Shown: positions 25,451 through 35,509, numbered from the stretch's first letter. The stretch is DNA of 53,768 nt from Oceanobacillus alkalisoli (GCF_021556485.1 NZ_JAKGBW010000024.1:1-53768); one strand, 5' to 3'. Translations and numbers: made by a program. The notes: a model not told the origin generated them from the sequence alone.

Positions 25451-26830
25451 TTATCCCTTCTCCACTCTGGGGAAGCTTAACTCAAATCTTGTTCCTTTGT
25501 TCTTTTCGCTACTTACGGTCACCGTCCCATGTTGGATCTCCACTAAGTTCTTAACAATTGCTAAACCCAATCCGGTTCCACCATAATCTCTTGAACGTGA
25601 TTTTTCTACGCGATGGAATCGCTCAAAGATAAGCGGAAGTTCTTCTTCAGGAATCCCAATACCAGTATCCTCAATAACTACATGTACGTTATCTTTATCC
25701 CCCCATGCTCTAATGTAAATAGAGCCCTCAGTCGTATATCTTATTGCATTTACAAATAAATTAATAAAAATCTGTTCCATCCGGTTTCCATCCGCAGAAA
25801 TAATTAAATCGTCCTTATCCATGCCAACAACAAGGTTTAATCCTTTTTTCTCAATTTCTAATTCGATTTTTAAAATGGATGTCTCTAAAATCTCAATGAT
25901 ATTAATTGCTTCCACCTGGAGATTTATCCGGCCTTCCTCCATTTTTGATAAATCAAACAAATCATTAATTAATCTTAGAATGTGATCTGATTCGTTTTCA
26001 ATAATGTTCAGATATTGCTGTTTCTCTTCTTCGGTTTTATAAAGGTTATTTCTTAATGCATTTGCATATCCTTTCAAATACGTGATAGGCGTTCGTAATT
26101 CATGCGAGATATTTGCAAATAGTTCGCTCCGTTTCGTTCGATATTCATTTGTTTCCACCGCTAGATAATTTATTGCTTTGCCTAAAGAACCTAATTCATC
26201 ATTTGGTAATGTGTTGACACGCACATTCAAATTCCCTCTCGCTATCTCTCTCGTCGCCCGCTCCATTTCCAACAGTGGCAGTGACATTTTTCTAGAAAGG
26301 AAAAATGTAATTCCGAGACCTACAAAAAAAGCTCCTACCGCTGATAAGATTAATAAGTCCCTGACTTTGCGAACTGGTTCACGGGCGTTATCTACAGAGG
26401 TTAGAACAAAAAAGGCCCCCTCAAAAGTATTGGAGATGATAATAGGGTGACCGTATCCAAGGTAGACATTGTCGTTCTCTCCATCCTCGATATTTTTTTG
26501 AATAGGCTCACCTTTTGATAATTGTCCTAGTTCATTTTTCGTTAAGGGAATCGGAATTCCAGTGTGAGCTATCACTTCACCGCTATCATCCGTTATATAG
26601 ATCTCTTTATTTGTGAAATAAGCTAGATTAATAAACATATTTATCATTGTATCATCATCAAGGGAAGTCATTGAACCCGCATATTTATGAGATAGCTCAG
26701 CAATCTCTTCTATCATTTGATTGTAGTAGAAATTGGAAAAGATTTTATCTGCCACAAAACTCAATGGTAATAATACTGCTAAGATTAGACACATCATAAT
26801 AACGCCTAGCTTCATGACAATTTTACTCAT
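25451..26830 (-). CDS. Membrane sensor histidine kinase, 459 aa
   Basis: Two membrane helices flank an outer sensing loop of about 130 residues; then HAMP (LPLLEMERATREIARGNL), the phospho-acceptor FANISHELRTPITYLKGYAN, and the ATPase region with NRMEQIFINLFVNAIRYT (N box), EDTGIGIPEEE (G1), FERFHRV (F) and GGTGLGLAIVKNL (G2). I chose ATG 26830, just after the regulator stop; an in-frame ATG at 26848 inside the regulator gene is also possible. The ligand is unknown; co-location with bdbDC and metal genes suggests envelope stress. Confidence 0.88.
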   Translation of the reverse strand: MSKIVMKLGVIMMCLILAVLLPLSFVADKIFSNFYYNQMIEEIAELSHKYAGSMTSLDDDTMINMFINLAYFTNKEIYITDDSGEVIAHTGIPIPLTKNELGQLSKGEPIQKNIEDGENDNVYLGYGHPIIISNTFEGAFFVLTSVDNAREPVRKVRDLLILSAVGAFFVGLGITFFLSRKMSLPLLEMERATREIARGNLNVRVNTLPNDELGSLGKAINYLAVETNEYRTKRSELFANISHELRTPITYLKGYANALRNNLYKTEEEKQQYLNIIENESDHILRLINDLFDLSKMEEGRINLQVEAINIIEILETSILKIELEIEKKGLNLVVGMDKDDLIISADGNRMEQIFINLFVNAIRYTTEGSIYIRAWGDKDNVHVVIEDTGIGIPEEELPLIFERFHRVEKSRSRDYGGTGLGLAIVKNLVEIQHGTVTVSSEKNKGTRFELSFPRVEKG

Positions 26831-26831
26831 G

Positions 26832-27536
26832 TTAGGTTTTATCCTCATCTTTATTATAGAATCTGTAACCCACTCCCCAAACTGTTTTTATCGGGTTATA
26901 GGGAAGTCCGGCCTTACGAAGTTTTTCACGGATATTTTTGACGTGTGTATCAATTGCTCTAGAATCTCGATATTCATTTACAGACCAGATTAAATCCAAT
27001 ATAATTTCACGAGTAAACACCCTTTTTGGCTGGCTGGCGATCAAATGAAGAATATCAAATTCCTTTGGCGTCAATTCGATTGGTTTATCCTTTACCTTTA
27101 CCGTTCTACTATCAAATTCAATCGAGAGATCCGCATAATTTAATGTTGAAGTATCTATTTCTTCCTGGTTCATCTTTTGTCGGCGTATCATGGCTACTAC
27201 TCTGGCAACGAGTTCTTCTGGGGCAAATGGTTTCGTCAAGTAATCATCAGCCCCGATATTCAGTCCATGAACCCGGTCTTTAATATCACTTCGGGCAGTT
27301 AACATTAGGATGGGCATATTTTTAGTCGCCCTAACCGTCCTACATACTTCCCAACCGTTAATATCTGGTAACATGATATCCAATATGATTAAGTTGTAAT
27401 TTTCTTTATTAACCATCTCTAGGGCTTCCTGTCCACTCTTCGCTTCGTCAATATCGACATCCACTCTAGACAAATGAATCTTTATTAAGTTTCTCATATT
27501 CCATTCATCATCAACAAGCAAAATTTTATCTTTCAT
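26832..27536 (-). CDS. OmpR/PhoB-family response regulator, 234 aa
   Basis: The receiver domain has the acidic pocket LLVDDEW, phospho-acceptor Asp in LIILDIMLPDINGWEV, and Lys in YLTKPFAPEEL. The C-terminal winged helix contains IELTPKEFDILHLIA and RAIDTHVKNIREKL. The start is ATG 27536 with GAGG seven bases upstream; a TTG two codons earlier is less likely. It is the first gene of an apparent operon with kinase and small membrane protein, and 209 bp further bdbD-bdbC in the same direction. Confidence 0.9.
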   Translation of the reverse strand: MKDKILLVDDEWNMRNLIKIHLSRVDVDIDEAKSGQEALEMVNKENYNLIILDIMLPDINGWEVCRTVRATKNMPILMLTARSDIKDRVHGLNIGADDYLTKPFAPEELVARVVAMIRRQKMNQEEIDTSTLNYADLSIEFDSRTVKVKDKPIELTPKEFDILHLIASQPKRVFTREIILDLIWSVNEYRDSRAIDTHVKNIREKLRKAGLPYNPIKTVWGVGYRFYNKDEDKT

Positions 27537-27542
27537 CTGCAA

Positions 27543-27855
27543 ACCTCATTTAATTTTTATGGGTACACCATTAATAGTATAAGCCATATCACATTTATAA
27601 TAATCGCATTTATTCCAATCAATGGATTCCATTAATATAATGGTTCGGCGTTCTAACGCATATTCATCTATAATAAGCTCAAGCAAAACCAACCAATAGC
27701 TTCCTCCAATAATTTTCGTCTACTAATAATTTTGTAGAAAGTGTGAAGGTTTAACTAGATTCAATGAATAAGGTTTTTATTTGAATTAAAAGTTCAAGAA
27801 AAAAACCAAGAACTAGAGGATAACTCTAGGTCTTGGTATGTTACATATTTCCTGG
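27543..27855. other. Intergenic stretch with the cadA terminator
   Basis: The gap lies between the response-regulator start and the cadA stop. CCAAGAACTAGAGG (27806-27819) pairs with CTCTAGGTCTTGG (27824-27836); on the minus strand the stem is followed by a T-rich run, so it is a good terminator for cadA. The remaining part should hold the two-component promoter, but no convincing boxes were seen. Confidence 0.7.
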
Positions 27856-30504
27856 TTATTCTTTTACTCGCATTAGTCGCAAACTATTCAATGCTACCAA
27901 AATAGTAGCTCCCATATCTGAAAGGATTGCAATCCAAAGCGTTAACCAGCCTGGAATAACTAATAGTAAGGCAATTATTTTAATCCCAATTGCAAACGTG
28001 ATGTTTGCTTTAATGATATTTAATGTTTTACGACTAAGCCTCACTGCAAATGGTAACTTACTTAAGTCATCCCCCATTAAAGCAATATCAGCAGTTTCGA
28101 TGGCAGTATCCGTTCCAGCTCCACCCATTGCTATTCCAACAGTAGATGCAGCTAATGCTGGAGCATCATTGACACCATCGCCAATCATGGCCACATTGCC
28201 ATATTCTGACTTCATTTTTTTAATATAATCTAATTTATCCTCTGGCATCAATTCGGCTTGAATATCTGTTACACCAACACCCGCACCAATTGCCTCTGCA
28301 GTACCTTTATTATCACCCGTCAGCATCGTTGTTTGCTTGATTCCTAACTGGTGAAGTTTTTGAACGACACCTTTACTTGTTTCGCGTACTTCATCGGCAA
28401 CCGCAATCACGCCAAGGATTGTTTGTTTCGTTCCGATAAGCATGGCGGTTTTCCCTTGGTTTTGTAACACTTTTACCTTGTTTTCAAACTCACGGCTAAA
28501 GTCAGTTACATTTAATTCTTTAAAAAGCCTTGGACTTCCAATATAATAGACTGTTCCATTTACAGTCCCTTGGATACCTCGTCCTGTAATAGAAGTGAAG
28601 TCCTCCACTCTAACATCTGAATAAGAAATATTTTCTTCTTGAGCCTTCTTCATAATTGCTGAAGCAAGCGGATGCTGTGAGCGATATTCTAAAGCTGTGA
28701 TGATTGAAAATAGCTCTTTTTCTTCCACTTGATCATTTAATACTTTATAATCTGTCACTACTGGTACACCCTTTGTTAGTGTTCCAGTCTTATCAAAAGC
28801 AACCGCCTTAACAGAACCCAATTCTTCCAGATAGATACCGCCTTTGACTAATACCCCTTTTTTGGCAGCATTACCAATTGCCGAAACAATGGAGATTGGT
28901 GTAGAAATAACCAATGCACAAGGACATCCGACTACAAGAACTGCTAATCCTTGGTATACCCATGTTCCCCAATCTCCGCCAAAGAATAATGGTGGTACGA
29001 TGGCGACTAGGGCTGCAATAACCATAATAGCCGGGGTATAATATTTTGCGAATTTATCTACAAATGCTTGAGCAGGAGCACGCTCTCCCTGTGCTTCTTC
29101 GACAAGATGGATAACTTTAGAGATTGTACTATCTTCCACATATTTTGTTACCTTTACCTCAAGTAAACCTTCTTCATTAAGCGTACCTGCAAACACTTCA
29201 TCATCTTTCGTCTTAGCAACAGGAACGGATTCACCGGTAATAGCTGCCTGATTAACAGCTGACAAACCATTCACAACGACCCCATCCATGGCGATTTTTT
29301 CACCCGGTTTGACTAGCATGATATCCCCAACAACGATATCATCTACATGGATGGTAATTTCTTGTCCATTTCTTCGAATAAGCGCCTCTTTCGGAGCAAT
29401 CTGCATCAACGATCGAATAGATTGTCTCGCCCTATCCATAGAAAATCTTTCTAGTGCTTCACTAATTGCGAAGAGAATAACAACAATGGCCGCCTCTGCC
29501 CACTCACCGATAATCGCTGCTCCAATAACAGCCACGGTCATTAAAGTTTTCATATCGAAATCAAAACGTATCAGGTTTTGAAAACCCACTTTAAATAGGG
29601 AATATCCCCCGATTACAATCGAAGCTACAAAGAGTAATATTGTTACAAGGTTATCTTCTCCATTCACAAAATGCGAAAGGTAACCAAAAACAATGAGTAA
29701 CGAAGCGTATATTAACTCACTGTGTTTCTTGTAAAATGGTATTTTTTCTTCTTTTTGAACTTGATTGTCTTCTCTTGTTTGTTGTACGGTTTGGCTTGCT
29801 AACTTTTCAGGGAATACTTTTAGATTCTCAAAGGCCCCAGCTTCTTCTAGCTCTTCTACCGTTGTGTTTCCATACACGTCAATTTTAGAAGCGCCAAAGT
29901 TTACATTAGCATCCTGAACCCCTGGAATTTCTTTCACATTCTTTTCAAATTTACCAGCACAGTTTGCGCAAGAAAAACCTTCCACACGATAAATATTCTT
30001 ATCGTCTGTAGCCACAAAATTGGCTTGCCTTTTTGGTTTTTCTGGCATTACTTTAAGATTTTCAAAGGCACCTGCTTCTTCTAATTCTCCAACGGATGCG
30101 TTTCCATACACATCAATTTTAGATGCGCCAAAATTTACCTTAGCGTCCTGTACGCCTGGAATTTTCTTCACGTTCTTTTCAAACTTCCCGGCACAGTTTG
30201 CACAAGAGAAACCTTCCACACGGTAGACATGTTTATCCTCAATTGGGGCGGGTTCAACACGTCGTCTTTTAGGTTTTTCCGGCACTACTTTAAGGTTTTC
30301 AAAAGCACCAGCCCTTTCTAGCTCTTCAACGGTTGCATTTCCAAACACATCAATTTTAGAAGCGCCAAAATTTACCTTAGCATCCTGTACACCTTGAATC
30401 TGTTTAACATTCTTTTCAAACTTCCCTGCACAATTTGCGCAGGAGAAACCTTCTACACGATAAACTTGTTTATCTTCTGATAACTTTTTTGCTGTATTAT
30501 CCAA
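27856..30504 (-). CDS. cadA: Cadmium-exporting P1B ATPase CadA with three HMA domains, 882 aa
   Basis: ATP-driven exporter of Cd, Zn and Pb. Three consecutive N-terminal heavy-metal domains carry [16 protein letters not shown], with CxxC at 22-25, 101-104 and 179-182. Their near-identity (about 78-residue period) indicates recent tandem duplication. The catalytic part is complete: GESVPVAKT, ion site [37 protein letters not shown]. Most CadA proteins have one or two such domains. The start is TTG 30504 with GGAGG upstream, overlapping the cadC end by 8 bases. It ends before a strong terminator. Confidence 0.95.
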   Translation of the reverse strand: MDNTAKKLSEDKQVYRVEGFSCANCAGKFEKNVKQIQGVQDAKVNFGASKIDVFGNATVEELERAGAFENLKVVPEKPKRRRVEPAPIEDKHVYRVEGFSCANCAGKFEKNVKKIPGVQDAKVNFGASKIDVYGNASVGELEEAGAFENLKVMPEKPKRQANFVATDDKNIYRVEGFSCANCAGKFEKNVKEIPGVQDANVNFGASKIDVYGNTTVEELEEAGAFENLKVFPEKLASQTVQQTREDNQVQKEEKIPFYKKHSELIYASLLIVFGYLSHFVNGEDNLVTILLFVASIVIGGYSLFKVGFQNLIRFDFDMKTLMTVAVIGAAIIGEWAEAAIVVILFAISEALERFSMDRARQSIRSLMQIAPKEALIRRNGQEITIHVDDIVVGDIMLVKPGEKIAMDGVVVNGLSAVNQAAITGESVPVAKTKDDEVFAGTLNEEGLLEVKVTKYVEDSTISKVIHLVEEAQGERAPAQAFVDKFAKYYTPAIMVIAALVAIVPPLFFGGDWGTWVYQGLAVLVVGCPCALVISTPISIVSAIGNAAKKGVLVKGGIYLEELGSVKAVAFDKTGTLTKGVPVVTDYKVLNDQVEEKELFSIITALEYRSQHPLASAIMKKAQEENISYSDVRVEDFTSITGRGIQGTVNGTVYYIGSPRLFKELNVTDFSREFENKVKVLQNQGKTAMLIGTKQTILGVIAVADEVRETSKGVVQKLHQLGIKQTTMLTGDNKGTAEAIGAGVGVTDIQAELMPEDKLDYIKKMKSEYGNVAMIGDGVNDAPALAASTVGIAMGGAGTDTAIETADIALMGDDLSKLPFAVRLSRKTLNIIKANITFAIGIKIIALLLVIPGWLTLWIAILSDMGATILVALNSLRLMRVKE

Positions 30505-30862
30505 GATTCATTACCTCCTGTTGGTGTTCGAAGGCTGTTTCAATGAGGTGTTGAACGTGATCATCATCTAGTGAATAATAGACTAACTTCCCTTCTTTTC
30601 GGTACTTTGCTAATCCTAGGTTATTCAACAATCGTAAATGGTGAGATGCTGTAGCATCTGAAGATTCTATTATATTTGCCACGTCACACACACATAACTC
30701 TCCTTCTAAAGACAAAACATAAGCAATTTTAACCCTCGTATCATCCGATAATGCCTTAAATATTTTAGCTACTTCCATTGGATTTTGTTTCGCCAAGTCT
30801 TTTTTTGCTCTTATTACCTTTTCTTCGTTAATACAGGTAACTTCACATGTATCTTTAGCCAT
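30497..30862 (-). CDS. cadC: Cadmium-responsive ArsR-family repressor CadC, 121 aa
   Basis: Winged-helix repressor released from DNA by Cd, Pb or Zn. The alpha-3N cysteine site is complete: two cysteines in DTCEVTCI and two in [37 protein letters not shown]-terminal DxH pattern of the alpha-5 site is also present ([16 protein letters not shown]). The ATG at 30862 follows GGGGGAG and gives the usual length of about 121; an upstream ATG lacks a ribosome site. It overlaps cadA. Confidence 0.94.
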   Translation of the reverse strand: MAKDTCEVTCINEEKVIRAKKDLAKQNPMEVAKIFKALSDDTRVKIAYVLSLEGELCVCDVANIIESSDATASHHLRLLNNLGLAKYRKEGKLVYYSLDDDHVQHLIETAFEHQQEVMNLG

Positions 30863-30875
30863 TATACTCCCCCTT

Positions 30876-30941
30876 ATATTCAAATGATCGTTTGTATATA
30901 GTAATTAATTTTATTATATTCCAGTTTAAACTAATAGTCAA
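30876..30941 (-). promoter_or_regulatory. cadC promoter with CadC operator
   Basis: TTGACT (30936-30941), a 17-base spacer and TATAAT (30913-30918) form a near-perfect sigma-A promoter on the minus strand. An inverted repeat, TTCAAATGATCGTTTGTA within 30876-30899, lies 14 bases downstream of the minus-10 box. It matches the known CadC box form (TTCAAATA-N-TTTGAA), so CadC should repress its own operon here. Confidence 0.8.
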
Positions 30942-30968
30942 AGAATTGTTTGATTATAAAATAAATCT

Positions 30969-31580
30969 CTAATTAAACCAACTTAAAATCAAACTAAAAG
31001 TATCATTTTCATACATAATCATAATACCCAAAGCTACAAAGACAAGGGGAACAATAAGCTTTTCAAACTTTTCAACGGTTTCAGAGATACCTTTTACAGC
31101 TGCCAATCGTTTGCAAAAATATAATAACACTGTAGCCAAAACATAATAAATAGTAATCGTCACTATTAATTCGACTGTATTTAAGGTAGTGAAATATGGA
31201 ATATAAACGCCTAGATTATCTCCACCTGCAGCTAACATAATGACTGCTACACTAAGTAGGAAGCTGGAGAACCGATTAGTATCTATAGTTTCCTCTTGAC
31301 TCTCGCCATCTTCCTCCTTTTCAAACAAAATTTTTAAACCGATGTATATTGGAACCAAACCAAGCAATCCAATCCATTGCTGTGGTATTAGTGCAAGACC
31401 AAAAGCTGCCAAAAGACTAATTAAAATTAGTATTGAAAATCCTACATATTGCCCTAAAGCAATATCTCTTACAGCCCTTTTTCTCCTCTTATTTTGAGCG
31501 AATAGAACTACTAATATGACAATGTAATCAATACTTGTCGCTATGTAAGATACGATAGCTGATATAATCGTTGTTACCAA
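30969..31580 (-). CDS. cadD: CadD-family cadmium resistance transporter, 203 aa
   Basis: A five- to six-helix membrane protein related to LysE exporters. The start region IVSYIATSIDYIVILVVLFA and the WIGLLGLVPIYIGLKIL motif match staphylococcal CadD. An acidic loop (FEKEEDGESQEETID) separates the halves. The start is TTG 31580 with AGGGG upstream. It lies upstream of cadC with its own operator-containing promoter region, so it may be transcribed alone and with cadCA. Confidence 0.88.
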   Translation of the reverse strand: MVTTIISAIVSYIATSIDYIVILVVLFAQNKRRKRAVRDIALGQYVGFSILILISLLAAFGLALIPQQWIGLLGLVPIYIGLKILFEKEEDGESQEETIDTNRFSSFLLSVAVIMLAAGGDNLGVYIPYFTTLNTVELIVTITIYYVLATVLLYFCKRLAAVKGISETVEKFEKLIVPLVFVALGIMIMYENDTFSLILSWFN

Positions 31581-31632
31581 AATAAATCGCCCCTATTTAC
31601 AATTTATATATGCCCGGTAGTAGGCACACTTT

Positions 31633-31658
31633 ATTATTCAAATGTTCCTTTGAATAAT
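31633..31658 (-). promoter_or_regulatory. CadC-type operator upstream of cadD
   Basis: A 26-bp near-perfect palindrome: ATTATTCAAA at one end, TTTGAATAAT at the other, with six central bases. It is the most symmetric of three similar boxes in the window (the others at 30876-30899 and 15495-15510) and lies 53 bp upstream of the cadD start. Confidence 0.75.
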
Positions 31659-31674
31659 ATATCTATATACGAAC

Positions 31675-31704
31675 AAAAAAGCTAGTTTCTAATATTAGGA
31701 ACTA
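31675..31704 (-). terminator. Terminator after the CDF-TetR remnant
   Basis: TAGTTTCTAATATTAGGAACTA (two G-T mismatches only) forms a stem of 11 pairs within 31683-31704; on the minus strand it is followed by CTTTTTTG. It closes the CDF/TetR transcription unit before cadD. Confidence 0.7.
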
Positions 31705-31744
31705 ACTTGAAATTTATTAAAACATTATCTTAAAAAAACCTGAC

Positions 31745-31905
31745 CTATTGTATATATTCAACAAGAAAAGGTGCTCCTCCTTTTTCAAGGATTGCACCCG
31801 TTAGCACAAGAAGTAACTGTTTACCAATAACTTCCTGTTCTAATTTTTTGCCACACAATTCTTTAAAAAGGTAATAGCTAATCCCATTTATTAATCTGGC
31901 TCTAC
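31745..31905 (-). pseudogene. C-terminal remnant of a TetR-family regulator
   Basis: A frame with RLINGISYYLFKELCGKKLE then QEVIGKQLLLVLTGAILEKG and GAPFLVEYIQ-stop reads like the ligand-domain tail of a TetR repressor. No HTH part is present; the frame begins inside the end of the CDF gene, so the 5' part was deleted. A palindromic operator that such a regulator could have used remains upstream of the CDF gene (32793-32811). Confidence 0.5.
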
Positions 31906-32768
31906 ATGGACATGCACATCATACACTTCATAGTCGTTCATCATGACTTCCTCAATGTGTGTAGCTATCTCATGTGCCTCTCTAATATTCAACGTAGAAT
32001 TAACAAGAATGACAACATCTATTACCTCGTTGTTTCCATAATTTCTACCTTTAATTTCCTTTACTCCTTTACTCCTTTAACTCCGTCCACATTTATGATC
32101 ACTTCTTGGTAAAGCTGAATTTTGCTTTCATCAAATCCATCTGAAAGCTCATGGGAAGCTCCTTTAAAAATACCCCAAGCCGTTTTGCAAATTAATATCC
32201 CTACAATAATTGCAGTCAGCGTATCAATCCAAGCCATATTTAATTGCGAGGCAAATATACCAATCGCTGTGCCTATACTTACCCAAGCATCCGAAAGATT
32301 ATCTTTTGCGACTGCCATAAGAGCTTTACTTTTAATTTTGTTAGCTAAATTTTTGTTATATCGATAAACAAAATACATAGCAAGTCCTGAAAACACACCT
32401 ACATAGGCAGCTAAAATATCTGGGGTCTCTTTTCCTCCTTGAAAAATAGAACCAATACCATTAATCAATACTTGCAGACCAACTGCCATCATAATAAAAG
32501 AAGCAATCATTGATGCAATGGATTCACTTTTCCAATGTCCATACCGATGATTCTTATCGGGCGGTTTTTGTGCTAACTTGAGTCCTATCAGAACAGCTAT
32601 CGATGCAATAATATCAGTTGTATTATTTAAACCGTCCGCTTTTAGAGCATCTGAGTCACTTATATATCCAATTACCAACTTTAAAATAGAGAAGAAGATA
32701 TAAGCAACAATACTAATGATTGCTCCACGTTCTCCTAATTTAAGATTTCCATATTTTTGCTCATCCAC
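31891..32768 (-). pseudogene. Cation diffusion facilitator exporter, frameshifted by an 8-bp tandem duplication
   Basis: The first part encodes a CDF transporter with ADGLNNTTDIIASIAVLIGL and HRYGHWKSESIASM metal-site regions, resembling Bacillus MneP/MneS manganese exporters. At 32063-32078 the octamer ACTCCTTT is present twice; this ends the frame at VDGVKGVKE. Removing one copy restores VKEIKGRNYGNNEVIDVVIL and on to HVHVEPD with TAA at 31891-31893, giving a normal C-terminal domain. The start is GTG 32768 with GGAGG eight bases upstream. The truncated form keeps all membrane helices, so partial function is possible. Confidence 0.8.
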
Positions 32769-32792
32769 GCAGTAATCCTCCCACCGAAGTAC

Positions 32793-32811
32793 TTGTATGA
32801 ATATCATACAA
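32793..32811 (-). promoter_or_regulatory. Palindromic operator candidate upstream of the CDF gene
   Basis: TTGTATG AATAT CATACAA is a perfect 7-bp inverted repeat around five bases, 25 bp upstream of the GTG start. Its form suits a TetR-family dimer, and a TetR remnant follows the CDF gene. Confidence 0.5.
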
Positions 32812-33150
32812 TAGCAAAAACGGGTGGGTCTACAGAAATCTTTTTATATCAATCTATATTAGTAAGCAATGTGCAAGTAAGTTGTCTTCATGAAAACTTT
32901 CTATTAATTTTCCTTATTAAAACTTTTTATATTACACTAATGCTGCCCCGTTAGTTTTAAGTGAAAATAATCATAAAATTATGTTGTCACTTATTTATTT
33001 TATGAATTCAGTTTACAGTAAAACACTTAATTAAATAAGTCCTTTTACAACGAAACACCCCCTTAGATAAAATCTAAAGGGATAAAACGGTGCAACTTTT
33101 TACAAACGGTACGACTTTATTTCAAACCCACTTTTACTTATTTCATTCTT
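32812..33150. other. Intergenic gap between CDF gene and recombinase operon
   Basis: The only feature seen is a hairpin at 33057-33081 (CCCCCTTAGAT / ATCTAAAGGGA with a 3-base loop) about 70 bp after the last recombinase-operon gene, possibly its terminator although the T-run is poor. I see no gene. Confidence 0.4.
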
Positions 33151-33855
33151 TTAAAGATCAAATTTATCGAGTAACTTCTTCATATTACTTTGCTGTTTAT
33201 TTTCTCTGGAATCTTTCACTTGTGTTTCATCCCCAGTGATATTTGGAAAGTGTTTAGTTAGATCATCTAGGGAAACATTTTTCTCTTTATGTTCTTCCAT
33301 ATTAATTAGTTTTTCTGTAATGTGATGTTGATTTATTTGGGAGCTTTTTACATCCTTTAAATGTGGATAGATACTTGAAACAACTATATCATTATAGAGT
33401 TTCTCATAGTGCTTCGCACGTTTTTCTTGTTTCTTAGCTTCACTTTTTAATGATTCCATTTCGGTAATCGCTTTATCGAATCTTTCTTCTTTTAATTTAT
33501 AGTCTTTTAGTTCCTTGTAAAAATCATATAACAAAATTTCCAGTTCAAGTAGTTCATTTTTAAGTGCAGGCTTATCATTGCCATACTTTTTAAAGATTAA
33601 ATCAACACTAGGCAATATTGCATCGATTGACTCTCCTATTGATATGTCCGGAAGGACTGGGTTGTTTAATTCATCAATAAATTCTCTCATTCGACGACTC
33701 CATGTGTTTCTTCCCACATTGGTTTCCCTTTCAAGAAAGGAAGGAGTCAGTTTCTTACCATGATGTTTATATTTTGCGTTTAATGCCAACTGCCTTAATT
33801 CATCATCTGACCATTCAGCAGGTCGTCCACGACCTTTATTAGTATTTTTTGTCAA
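33151..33855 (-). CDS. TnpC-like coiled-coil accessory protein, 234 aa
   Basis: A basic N-terminus (KNTNKGRGRPAEWSDDELRQ) is followed by a possible HTH (TPSFLERETNVGRNTWSRRM) and a long coiled coil (about 85-150: ELLELEILLYDFYKELKDYK then ERFDKAITEMESLKSEAKKQ). Position after two recombinases and a coiled coil match TnpC of Tn554, which influences transposition frequency and orientation; it is longer here (234 against about 125). The start is TTG 33855 with GGAGG eight bases upstream, overlapping the preceding gene. Confidence 0.65.
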   Translation of the reverse strand: MTKNTNKGRGRPAEWSDDELRQLALNAKYKHHGKKLTPSFLERETNVGRNTWSRRMREFIDELNNPVLPDISIGESIDAILPSVDLIFKKYGNDKPALKNELLELEILLYDFYKELKDYKLKEERFDKAITEMESLKSEAKKQEKRAKHYEKLYNDIVVSSIYPHLKDVKSSQINQHHITEKLINMEEHKEKNVSLDDLTKHFPNITGDETQVKDSRENKQQSNMKKLLDKFDL

Positions 33856-35509
33856 ACGCCTCAACCTCCATCAAATTCGAGTCAATGATCGTTTTCATAT
33901 CCATATAAGTTAATAAATTTCTAGATGTTGACTTGAGTAAATCATCATTGCCTCGTATAAATGATTTTGACAGATTAAGCGATAAATCCCTCATTAATTC
34001 AATCGATTCCCTAATCTCTTTTTCTAGCTCTATTGAAGAGTCTGCTAGCCAATCCATGGCTTCCTTCTGGTCATTTAATGCTGAGTTAAAAGCAAAATTT
34101 GAGCAGTATTTACATGATTCAATACACGTCTCAGGAAAAACAGATTGTTCTTCCATACAATAGCCGAACTTCACTCTACCCACAATCCTATTAAAATCAA
34201 ATTCATCAGTATTTACTGCTCTACCTCTATCGTAAACATATCTTTTCCAGCCGATAATACCATTGTTCATCTTACTGCTTACATGGCTCTCTAATCTTTT
34301 CTGAGCCATACGGTAAACATAGGACTGTGAAAAATGCTCTGCATGTGAATAGTAACTGTATTGACTTCTAATTTCATCATGTCCGGCCATTCGTGCAATT
34401 GAGAGCATGTTAAAACCTTGTAGTGCCATGTTAATGATAGCAAAATGTCTAGTGTCAGCAGACTTTATTCTTTCAAGGTCGTACTTTCCATATATTCCTT
34501 CAACTATTTCTTCGTAAAAATCTTTTTTTAATAAATCAAAATCTCGTCTGTTAATTCTTTCATTTTTCTTAGGTATCTTTACTTTTCGATACGCAAATAA
34601 TAATTCTACTGGAAAGAAATATTCTGATTCTGAATCAATAGATTTCAATTGTTGAATAGCGTTTTTAATAAATCTGTATGTCTTTTCATCAATTTCAATA
34701 GATTCATACCGATTTTCGCCGCCAGGGGAATTGGCTTTATTCTTTATCCTTGGTACTTTAATTCGATAGGCTGAAAGCTTATTTTCATTAAATTCTAGAC
34801 AATCCTTTTTTAACGATAAGAACTCTGACGGTCGCATTGGTATAATGTTGGTTAATAACCACCACATCATGATGGGTAAAAACTCTAGTGTTTCATCTGT
34901 AGGATACTTTCGAAAATAATCATTTACAACATCGTCAAAAATCATAATATCTTCAAAGTTTGGCAATTCCCTAGTTGTCTTTTTATGCAGTTGTTGATTG
35001 TTACAAATATCAATTATTTTATCGGTTTTATTAGTATTATAAAAAGAAACAAATCTTTTTATGTCAATAGACATTTGGTATCCTTGATATGAATACGACT
35101 GATTTTGCTTTTCTAAAAGAACTTCTAAATTTTTCAAGTTATTTAATCCATGGCTTTCAAGAATAGCCTTTTTTATTAAGGCTACTTCATTGTATACAGT
35201 AATAGGAGTTCTTCCAGATAATAACCTAACAATAGAATACGCTTTTAATGCAAGGTTAAATTCTTGATAGACTTCAATATCAAACTTTATGATAATTAAA
35301 TGGTCGGATATACTACATGGCAACTCCCAATATATTTGGTCAAATGATCCATATACATGATTGTTCTCAACCAGTTGATTGAACATTTTTTTATATTTAT
35401 TTAAATCAAAAGTATCATATTTAACATTTTGTTTACTCTCTATTACTTCATTTTCATTAACCGATCCTAGTGCTACTTTTATTTGCATAATACACCTTCT
35501 TTCTATCAT
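33839..35509 (-). CDS. TnpB-like tyrosine recombinase, 556 aa
   Basis: Site-specific recombinase of the phage integrase family. Catalytic pattern: Arg226 in IIPMRPSEFLSL, Arg354 in SADTRHFAI (the usual His three residues earlier is Ala), His377 in MAGHDEI and nucleophile Tyr386 nine residues later (SYYSH). C-terminal Cys cluster CMEEQSVFPETCIESCKYC is a likely zinc site, also seen in Tn554-type TnpB. The ATG overlaps the previous stop as ATGA; a second ATG (35488) with AAGGTG upstream is possible. Third gene in the operon. Confidence 0.85.
   Translation of the reverse strand: MIERRCIMQIKVALGSVNENEVIESKQNVKYDTFDLNKYKKMFNQLVENNHVYGSFDQIYWELPCSISDHLIIIKFDIEVYQEFNLALKAYSIVRLLSGRTPITVYNEVALIKKAILESHGLNNLKNLEVLLEKQNQSYSYQGYQMSIDIKRFVSFYNTNKTDKIIDICNNQQLHKKTTRELPNFEDIMIFDDVVNDYFRKYPTDETLEFLPIMMWWLLTNIIPMRPSEFLSLKKDCLEFNENKLSAYRIKVPRIKNKANSPGGENRYESIEIDEKTYRFIKNAIQQLKSIDSESEYFFPVELLFAYRKVKIPKKNERINRRDFDLLKKDFYEEIVEGIYGKYDLERIKSADTRHFAIINMALQGFNMLSIARMAGHDEIRSQYSYYSHAEHFSQSYVYRMAQKRLESHVSSKMNNGIIGWKRYVYDRGRAVNTDEFDFNRIVGRVKFGYCMEEQSVFPETCIESCKYCSNFAFNSALNDQKEAMDWLADSSIELEKEIRESIELMRDLSLNLSKSFIRGNDDLLKSTSRNLLTYMDMKTIIDSNLMEVEAFDKKY

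Noticed and set aside
26178-26450. Long open frames antisense to the kinase, ATPase and mrp genes
   Set aside because: They lack ribosome sites, match no family and simply mirror the codon bias of the genes on the other strand.
29700-30470. Three HMA blocks as evidence for a copper ATPase
   Set aside because: The CPCALV ion site, SQHPLA segment and the adjacent cadC with cysteine sensor site indicate cadmium/zinc type.
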